From NCBI GenBank assembly GCA_964019165.1, contig OZ025274.1, positions 16,029,858-16,093,857 on the forward strand: a stretch of 64,000 nt of DNA. The letters run 5' to 3'. Both the position numbers and the translations under genes were made by a program. The notes under the pieces were generated by a model, which saw only the letters and a program-made list of their open reading frames with translations, ran no database searches and had not been told where the DNA came from. Source of the DNA: Mastigias papua (lineage: Eukaryota > Cnidaria > Scyphozoa > Rhizostomeae > Mastigiidae). This document shows, piece after piece, positions 56,901-64,000 of the stretch (position 1 is the stretch's first letter; the number at the start of each line of letters is the position of its first letter).

Positions 56901-59900
56901 GCGCTCCAGTACTATCCCGAATTGCGACAGTGGAAAGGTGTACTTTAATGATGCTTTATTACCACGATAATCAAACATTTTTGCCGCTTTTATATTCTAC
57001 CGAAAGCAATATCATAGAGTATTTGAAGTAAATATATTTATGATGAGACGTTGATTAAAGTGTGCTGCTGTGGGCCGACGTCGTGACGTTACACGAAATA
57101 GCCGTATGAAAATGGCGAAAGTGTTCTTTGATAGAAGCAATTTCGATGGCTCCCTGGGGTTTTGCTTGCTTTGATCCATGTGTAAACATTTGCAATAATC
57201 CCGACGCAAATCAGAGAAACGAAGATAACGATCTCAACAGCCATTTTCTGTGAATACCTCTAAGTGTATTCTTGTGTCTTGTGAATCAGGCCTCTGCTCT
57301 TTCAAACTTCGACCGTAATTGCGTTGAGATAGAACTTCTCCTTGCGTAACTCTTGTGTTTTTTAACCAGTTGCTTTGTTTACTGTCAGTGTCCTCATGGG
57401 ATTTTTTCGACTGATACCACATCACCTAGATACAGGATCATTCATATAAGTAACCTCCATTGTCTGTTCCACCACCATCAATTTTGTTGTCAGCCATAAT
57501 CCTCTCCTCCATTATAGCAGTGTAATATAATAATAATAAGTTTATCTTTTATATACGAGGGGCCCGTTAGTGACGATAATACAGAATATTTATTACCACT
57601 GATACAATAATATCGTAAATAACAACATATTACTTGAATTGCTGGTTTTCCAGGGGGTCGTATTAGCCCTGTCTATTTTCTCTTCAAGAACTCCTTTAGT
57701 TGTTTTTTGAATCGACTTATTGTCGTGAGTTCTCGAATATCAGCTGGGTTGTTATTGCAGACATTGAGAGCAGAGCAGTGGAAGCTCTCTTTAAAGTGCT
57801 CTGTTCTTATCTTTGAAATCTGGATACCTTTACAATGCCTTGTTGTGGCATGGTTTGAGTGCGAGGATCAAAGCTGAAACTTCCCCCAAAGGCTCTCGGA
57901 GCTTAATTTGTTCTTGATCGTATACGTCATGGACAGATGTTTTCCTCTCTCAGCTAGTTGCATGACCAGTGATCATTATATGAAGCGCTTTACATTATTG
58001 AACATGCTCGATCCTGTAGGAATTGGAGGGTCCCACTTTGGATTATCATCAACAATCACACAGAGATTTTGTCATCATGACGCGCTCTATTTCAGAATGG
58101 CTCAGCTCGAGCGTGCTTGAAACATGTAGGGAGTTTATTTTACAAGCTTTTCCAATTATTATGTTTTCAGTTTTAGTAGGGTTTGGGCTTAATTTATTTT
58201 TCTCATCCATTCCGAGAGTTGAGTACTTCTTGTTGTTCCTCAAAAGCTAGTCTTGTGGCATCATTCGATGACAACATTAGTATAATCAGGATAGATGCTG
58301 GCATGTGAATTGTTTTCTCGATTGCCCCCATTGACTTGAATTGGATTTTTCTTCCTTGCTCTTTTACGATTTTTTGTTTTACTTTTTTATTTTAATTCAG
58401 GTCCAAACAAACACACTATAACTATGATTAAAGATGCAGTTCGCGATGGTTTAAGAGCTGTAAAAAATGCCATAGAAGATGGTACGTTTGTGAAGTCTCT
58501 ATTTTGATTGCTTCGAAGTTTTATCCTTCATTGCTTGAAAGTAATACTCAGTCAGTAAGTTTATTATTTTTTATATCATTTTCTTATCCCCTGAGAGTAC
58601 TAAGAATTTAGCGATCTTGATCTTTGTCTTGATCTTGAGCGGTTTTGATATTTGAATCAGTTGAGCAACTACAGAGTGGACCCTGGGGAACTACACTCCT
58701 GTCAAGATAACAAGGCCCCCCTTTTGGAGGATTTTGATGCAGTTTATTGTATTTTTGTTAAGTAGACCTGCTTATAATTATCACTGACTTCTAAAGTAAT
58801 GAAATTATTAAAATTCCCGACCGGTTTCCTTCGTTTCTAAATCTGGAGATATTATTTCAAGATTCATTCTTTTTACAAAAATGTTTAGTGTGTTTTTTTG
58901 TACGGAATAGATTCCTGCCCTCGAATTTTCGTGTCCCCCCCCCCCCATGAGTTGGGATGACATCACATTGTATATTGCTCTCTTTTACATTTCTTTATTT
59001 TTCTGATTTCGTTGATTATTGATTTTTTCTAACTCTGAGTAGTTTCGTAATTTTAATGGCATCGGCACCCTCTCAGGGTTTAGGAACCAAAATAATTGGC
59101 TTTGACGTCGTGGGTATGTTAAATTCAAGTTCGTTTTTACTTGCAGACTGCGTGGTACCCGGTGCAGGCGCTTTTGAAATTGCTGTCTGTGATGCATTGG
59201 ATTCATTCAAGAATACTGTTGCATCTAGAGCAAGACTTGGTGTTAAGGTTTGTTCAGATCTAATTTATGCAACTAGTTTGTACATTATAATTAATGAAGG
59301 TTATGATACTCCTTTTTAAGTCGTCGTCGTTTGGTAGGCCATTGTTACTGACAGTGCTACTTTGTCATTTAAGTTCATTTTGAAGTGTTGCAGTCAGTGC
59401 TTATTAATAAGCATTAATGCTAAAATTCTTACCAACAGCAGCAATAACAACAAGAAGAAAGATTGGAAACATTTCCTTAGATTCGAGTGAATTTTTAATT
59501 TGTATATTTATGAGAGATATGCAGTTTGGGACAAAATTGTTAATGTAGATATTAGCTTTTATGATATATGAGTTTTATTTGTCTTTCAACCTGAAAGTAT
59601 TTCTCAACTTAAGCCAGGTAATGTGCCAACTTCACTTTCACAAATGGTGACATTTAGTGTTGCTGCTAGTTGTTGAGAAACTCTTGGCCGTTGATTACTG
59701 GACCTCACTACTTTGCAGTGGATCTGTAAGGCAATTGAGTCTTTTTCCGGGATTCTCATGAGTCATAAAACCTGGAAAACTTGGGAAAGTCGGGGAATCA
59801 AATTTGAGGCCAGGAAAAAACGTGGAAAGGTCAGGGGATTTTTTGCTGAAAAGTGTCCAGGGAGCCCTGTTAATATAAGTAGTAATTGCCAAAGCAATTA

Positions 59901-61536
59901 TTATTTCAAGTCTCTCTTTGATGTTCACCGGTTGTACGCAGTAATATTCACAACATTTTTTATTCAAATGTTACTTGTTTCACAATATCACAGGTTGGAA
60001 TCACCCAAAGTGTCATTGTCATTTAAACTATTATAATTTCAGGCATTTGCTGATGCATTGATGATAATTCCAAAAACATTAGCAAAAAATTCGGGATATG
60101 ATCCCCAGGAAGCAGTTGTCAAATTGCAGGTATCCTCTATTTTTAGAAAATTTTTCCTTAACTTCCTTCCGCCACAAATTTTCATTATTGGGATAAAAAC
60201 AAGGTTGCTTTTCTCTTCAGTCCTGGCCGAAATTTATTTTCACTTTGCACAAATGTCATTCGTTGGAGTTTTACTTATTTGATAAAAAGTCTGACTTCTG
60301 TGTTATAGTGTGTCATTTCCATTCTGTTACTTTTGATGCTTTCCTTTTATTTTATTTAAGTTTTGAATTTACTTGCCATACTTATATTGCGTAGATTTTT
60401 ATTCAATTCATTGACAGAAGATGTGAGTAATTAAATTGCATAAAATGCCGTTCCGTATTTCAGGTTTTGTTTTATGAGGCATTTTTATTTGATTTGATAG
60501 TTTTACGTTAAAATGTCGTCCATATTTTAGCCTAGTGGTTCATTTGGATTTTATCATTTCTAGTAATTGTTCCTAGGTAGGTTTTCTGACATTTTCCGTT
60601 GTAGGCATAGGACCAGAGTCTTTTATTTCAAGACTTCACTTTGAACGGCTTATTAAATCATCTTTCATACTTTCAGGCAAAATATAAAAGTACTAGTATT
60701 CCTGTTGGAATTGATCTTGCCACCGGTAAATATTCTCCTAGATTTTTTTTACATACCTCTCGAATGAATGGGTCTGGCTTTTTATATATAACACTAGGAG
60801 TTTTGTTTACGACTAAAATTTTATGAGTGATGAAAGTTGATATTTCTTCATGGAACTTTTCAGAAGATGGGACTGCTCGGTTCATCTTCATTGCATTTTG
60901 CATTAGTTCTCTGCATCGCAGAAGTTTATTTAGTTCCTTGTGAATCATTCTACGCCAGGTGAACCAATGAATCCTGCAGATGTTGGAGTTTGGGATAATT
61001 ATCAGGTCAAGAGACAACTTATCGATTCATGGTTCGTATCAGCTCCTTCTACCTTTTATTGCCCAGTCGTGAAACAATAAATAGATTTCCGATTTACTTA
61101 AATGTTAGAAATACAAACATTGATTATAGATATCGTTGCTTGTTTGTTTCTTGAATTATAAACATATGTGCGAGAAATTAGATGATATAACATTTGTGGA
61201 AATAAAACGTCTTGCCGACAGCAGCATAGATGAAAATTCCCCAACACCTGTGCACAGGTTGTGCTCTCGCCAGTTGTGCAAGCAAGCAATTCTAATGCTT
61301 ATCACAGTTCACTGTATTGGTTGTGACGTTTTTCCTTTTTAATTTACGATTTACTGCTTTTGAGTACAGATTTTCTTACATTATGTTTGGATTGATCTCT
61401 TTTGCTGTTTTACCTTCTTATGATTTCAATAATTTAATGACTTATATTTTAAATCTTGATTAGCTCTGCAATTGCCGGAAATCTTCTTTTGGTTGATGAA
61501 ATGATGAAGGCTGGGTTGTCATCATTAAAAGGATGA
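47952..61536 (+). CDS. CCT6: T-complex protein 1 subunit zeta (CCT6), 531 aa
   Basis: Nineteen exons: 47952-48088, 48850-48913, 49725-49775, 50317-50379, 50602-50622, 51522-51581, 51868-51981, 53332-53435, 53907-54017, 54142-54301, 54811-54893, 55394-55490, 55956-56022, 58401-58481, 59147-59247, 60043-60129, 60677-60725, 60959-61031, 61464-61536. The total of 1596 nt gives 531 aa, the same length as human CCT6A. CCT zeta is one of eight subunits of the cytosolic ATP-driven chaperonin that folds actin, tubulin and others. Group II chaperonin motifs are present: NLGPKG at 37-42, GDGTT at 89-93 for ATP binding, and VPGAGAFE in the C-terminal equatorial domain. The protein runs from [16 protein letters not shown] to AGLSSLKG. 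Exon 5 is a 21-nt microexon coding ADLYISE. Two introns hold box C/D snoRNA candidates. AATAAA occurs near 62386. Confidence 0.97.
49832..50044. mobile_element. 213-bp inverted-repeat element in CCT6 intron 3
   Basis: Perfect inverted ends CAGGCCTTTCAATGA and TCATTGAAAGGCCTG are flanked by TATATA on both sides. No coding capacity. Confidence 0.88.
52219..52931. mobile_element. Inverted-repeat element with G-rich subterminal motifs in CCT6 intron 7
   Basis: Left AAGTGCCTAATTGCCGGGGG and right GGGCGGCAATTAGGCACTT are inverted repeats. The subterminal sequences are packed with GGGGGGTCGGAATTAGC-type G-runs at both ends. No transposase was seen. Confidence 0.8.
53155..53235 (+). ncRNA. Candidate box C/D snoRNA, copy 1, in CCT6 intron 7
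   Basis: The terminal stem GATGCC/GGCATC is perfect over 6 bp. Box C is ATGATGC at 53162-53168 (6 of 7 to RUGAUGA). Box D' is CTGA at 53181, box C' is CTGATGT at 53192, and box D is CTGA at 53226-53229. Upstream of box D is the guide TTGTCACTACCA. Its GTCACTACC is the complement of GGUAGUGAC in eukaryotic 18S rRNA, and by the D+5 rule it would target the A of GGUA. That matches, as far as I recall, human Am468, the site assigned to U83 (SNORD83). The host gene is highly expressed, which is typical for intronic snoRNAs. Confidence 0.72.
54961..55054 (+). ncRNA. Candidate box C/D snoRNA, copy 2, in CCT6 intron 11
   Basis: The ends GTCATCAGCAC and GTGATTATGAC pair at 9 of 11 positions. Box C is GTGATGC at 54972-54978, D' is CTGA at 54993, a weak C' (ATGACGT) lies near 55011, and box D is CTGA at 55039-55042. 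The sequence before box D, ACTTGTCACTACCACTGAGG, is identical over 20 nt to copy 1. The rest has diverged. It therefore appears to be a paralogue with the same predicted 18S target. Confidence 0.7.
57524..57830 (-). mobile_element. Degenerate LINE reverse-transcriptase C-terminus, minus strand, with (TTA)n tail
   Basis: The minus frame reads [20 protein letters not shown] before a stop at 57673. This matches the LP.(D/E)(I/L)R.....FK..LK end of L2/CR1-like polymerases. A (TAA)n stretch at about 57524-57539 is the likely 3' tail. It is inside CCT6 intron 13 and upstream frames are broken. Confidence 0.6.
59750..59876. repeat. Dispersed repeat of CCTGGAAAA/GTCAGGGGATTTT type
   Basis: The compositional pattern CCTGGAAAAC, GGGAAAGTCGGGGAAT, AAAGGTCAGGGGATTT ends in GTCCAGGGAGCCCTG, a hAT-like end. 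Family membership is a guess. Confidence 0.35.
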
Positions 61537-62701
61537 AATTTATGGTAATTATAATTTGTTGTGAGTATTTTATTTGTATTTAGTGTAAAACGTGGAATTT
61601 GACGAAAAATAACATCGTATGCGTTAGCCATTGGTCGGAAACTACACAAATACATGAAAATTTGCAGTGCAAAAAGGAATATTCAGTCATTTCAACACTG
61701 TTTGTGAGAATTAAGTAGACGATTGGTACACTGTTCTGATGTTTTTAAATTTGCTGTAACTTGCTATGATAGTTGTTTGTGCAAAAAGCTTTTTAAGTTA
61801 TTCTCTTGCCATTAATATTTATGTCTTAATTTGTGCTTTAATCTCATTTCAAGTTAGAAGAAGATGATGAGCGAATGGAGCATTTAGCTTCTAGTGTAGC
61901 AATCCCTGTTGGCTGTTCGCGATTTAATTGGCGATTTGCACTAAGTGGAGGTGATCGTTGCTGCAGAGTTAATGATACTTAAAACAGTAAAGTACTTTTT
62001 AGTTGTGAAAATGTTGAATAGAGAAGTTTGTGAGATGGCATATCTCCTTAACATTATTATCGAAACCATATTGTGTTTTTCTGTTATATCTTGTGTTTTG
62101 AATTCAATCAGATGCTTCAGTCAGGTGGTTTCAATATTATTTCTGGAATGGAAAGACGTGGGAACAACAGACATATCCCTTTAGTTAGAACAGGTCTGAG
62201 TTAGAATGCATATGCGATTGCCATCGTCATGTGCATTTGTCCTTTTCATGGCATATTCTTAACGACCCTCCTTCCTCCTCTTCTTTTTCTAGTATTTTGT
62301 AACATTATTTTCAAAACCCTTTTGAATTTGGCGATTTCTCTACTGTTGATCGCTTTATTCTTTTATTGTTTGGATATTGCTAAAAAATAAAGAGAACTGA
62401 TAGATGTTAGTTTATCTCCATTTAGAAAGCCTGATGATGGTTAAAACCAATTGGGAGGTTGGGGGTATATGAATTTTAAATCCCATCTCTTACGCCATCG
62501 TTGGTTGTTTAGGGACTAGCCTCGAATGCTAGTAAGGAAAAATATACACAACACTGCGCCAGGACTTGATATTTCTTATGAATAGCAATGGAAACATTCA
62601 AAGTTCTAGCATAAATAAGTTTTCTTGCAATTGAATGAGCACAATTTGAGATAATGTACTTAAACAATTCAAGTTTTTAAGTGTCTACACAATGTTACAC
62701 A
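61537..62701. other. CCT6 3'UTR and downstream intergenic sequence
   Basis: AATAAA near 62386 is the best polyadenylation candidate. An open stretch at 61858-61981 is short and has no recognisable family. Confidence 0.5.
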
Positions 62702-63133
62702 GGAGTCTTCACACGAGAAATTTCAGACCGGTTTGAAACTCACGCAGGCCTGAGTTTTGTTCGGTGTGTGGCCAAAGCCCTCTGAGTGTTCACATGAATA
62801 AGGTGAATTGGAACTCGCACCGCCTTGGATTTCAACTCGGCTTTTCAAACTGGTTTGAAATTTCAAGTCGGCCTGAAACTGTCATTTGAACGTGATTTTT
62901 TCAGACGGGGGCGAACTGAATACGCAAAGTTAAAGCTAAACTGCACCCAGGGATGGAATTATTAGGCAAAATAATTTGTGAAAACACAATAGTGTTGTTA
63001 CTGCTGCCTGATGTGAATTCGAGCCGGTTTGAAATAACTACGTGAATGTGAAGCAAATAAGCCCACCCCAAATGAACTCAGGTCGGCGTGAATTTCAGAC
63101 CGGTCTCAAATTTCTCATATGAAAGCTCTCTTA
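62702..63133. mobile_element. Inverted-repeat element with about 50-bp arms upstream of ERK
   Basis: The left arm includes GAGAAATTTCAGACCGGTTT, followed by GAAACTCACGCAGGCCTGAG. The right arm, reverse complemented, reads GAGAAATTTGAGACCGGTCT, then GAAATTCACGCCGACCTGAG. Internal copies of ACTGGTTTGAAATTTCAAG and GAGCCGGTTTGAAAT show subrepeats. No coding capacity. It ends about 530 bp before the ERK start codon. Confidence 0.8.
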
Positions 63134-63658
63134 AACGTGAATTTTATGACGTCACAACTTGTACAATGATTGTGTGCGGCAATAAATGCTTGCCTGAAAC
63201 ACAAGGATGTGACATGCATAATTGTTGGAATTGTTAAGAAGACAATGGAATGAAAAACTATTATTGGCAAAAGGAAGTCTTTATGGGAAGGGCTTTGTGA
63301 AGAATGTCGCGTTAGGAATGTATTCCATTCAATTCTATACTTATATTCTGAATTTTTACTGTGCATTGTAAGAATACAATGTCTTAGATCATGAAAATAT
63401 TTTCATCCGCTTGTTAGCGGTACGGCAGCCTTGGAGAGCTTAAAAGTAGAACTTGCATATTCCTGTACATATTCAAAGATTTTGCTTAGATATCTCTTGG
63501 CAATAAGCATCATTGGAAATTCGGATGAAGCTGTAGACACACTATTTCTGATTGTAGAGGTGGTGGTATCGTTCCAGTTTATTGAGTTGAATTGCATGTG
63601 AAGTGACTGACTATGTTGACTGAACTGAATTGTCCAACCCATTAGTTTTGGAATGAAC

Positions 63659-63762
63659 ATGGCGTCCAGCACAACTGAGATCATTCGTGGCCAAGCGTTC
63701 GATGTCGGACCAAGATATGTGAATCTTAGCTACATTGGAGAAGGTGCCTATGGAATGGTCTG
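63659..63762 (+). CDS. MAPK1: ERK-type MAP kinase, first coding exon (partial, runs out of window)
   Basis: The exon starts at ATG 63659 and ends at the donor TG/GTAAGG, phase 2. It encodes [20 protein letters not shown] followed by EGAYGMV. This is the conserved N-terminus of ERK1/2, including the glycine-rich ATP-binding loop G27-x-G29-x-x-G32. ERK is the terminal kinase of the Ras-Raf-MEK cascade and acts in cytoplasm and nucleus. The remaining exons (VAIKK lysine, HRD, DFG, TEY activation loop) are right of the window. Assignment to the ERK1/2 group is firm; the gene symbol is by closest resemblance only. Confidence 0.93.
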
Positions 63763-64000
63763 GTAAGGTCCATGTACTTGCATTGATATTTTTATCCTCT
63801 TTCTTCGAAATTATCGTCAGAACTATTTGAAATGAACTCGGTAGAAATTGCGAACTTAGTCCCGCGACCTAGAGTATCCTGCCTCATTGGTGCTAACTAA
63901 AATTACGTTAAAGTTATCTCAAAAAAATTGCGTAACTGAAGTCGAAAGACTGATAGGCTTCACGGTGTATTATTCTTTGTGGGAAAGATAGCGCTGGTTT
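63763..64000 (+). other. Intron 1 of the ERK gene
   Basis: Sequence after the GTAAGG donor; no second exon before the window ends. Confidence 0.8.

Noticed and set aside
58023..58250. A 75-codon frame with a hydrophobic stretch in CCT6 intron 13
   Set aside because: It overlaps degraded repeat sequence antisense to a LINE remnant, and has no start context or similarity.

Overview
This window is nuclear DNA from an animal. Genes are split by many short-to-medium GT-AG introns, the sequence is AT-rich, and the recognisable proteins are conserved metazoan housekeeping or signalling proteins. The LINE and small inverted-repeat elements resemble those common in cnidarian genomes, so an early-branching metazoan (probably a cnidarian, perhaps an anthozoan) is my best guess. 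That lineage call is inference. No prokaryotic, organellar or viral gene was seen.

Layout from left to right. (1) 623-2786 (+): last five exons of the DEAD-box helicase DDX55/Spb4, whose 5' part lies left of the window. (2) 3432-10203 (-): a complete 16-exon ANKRD13-family gene, 619 aa, convergent with DDX55. (3) About 11.9-12.5 kb (-): a decayed sequence resembling S-adenosylmethionine synthetase. (4) 14301-17340 (+): a 5-exon TMEM230/TMEM134-family membrane protein, 145 aa. (5) 18.9-19.6 kb: a hAT-like DNA element. (6) 20857-22557 (+): a nine-finger C2H2 protein with a likely 5'UTR intron. (7) 23705-31638 (-): a 10-exon gene for a very disordered protein of 1434 aa that I do not recognise. 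(8) 34.1-35.6 kb: a rearranged LINE with other elements nested in it. (9) 35786-46843 (+): a 10-exon SRRM2/Cwc21-type splicing factor, 1420 aa. (10) 47952-61536 (+): a 19-exon CCT6 (TCP-1 zeta) gene, 531 aa. (11) 63659 onward (+): first coding exon of ERK-type MAP kinase, running off the right edge.

Exon structures were assembled by eye from splice sites, reading phase and protein family conservation. For the complete genes the exon lengths sum to a multiple of three, which is a strong internal check. The genes are unrelated in function: ribosome biogenesis, endocytic ubiquitin binding, membrane trafficking, transcription, splicing, protein folding and signalling. They do not form an operon or system.

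The most interesting non-coding find is a pair of box C/D snoRNA-like sequences in two different introns of CCT6. They share the same guide next to box D, complementary to the conserved GGUAGUGAC stretch of 18S rRNA. The window is also rich in non-autonomous inverted-repeat elements of several families, including two TA-flanked elements packed with a G-rich 'GGGGGCTTATTCGAG'-type motif, and a hAT-type miniature element with a perfect 8-bp target duplication.
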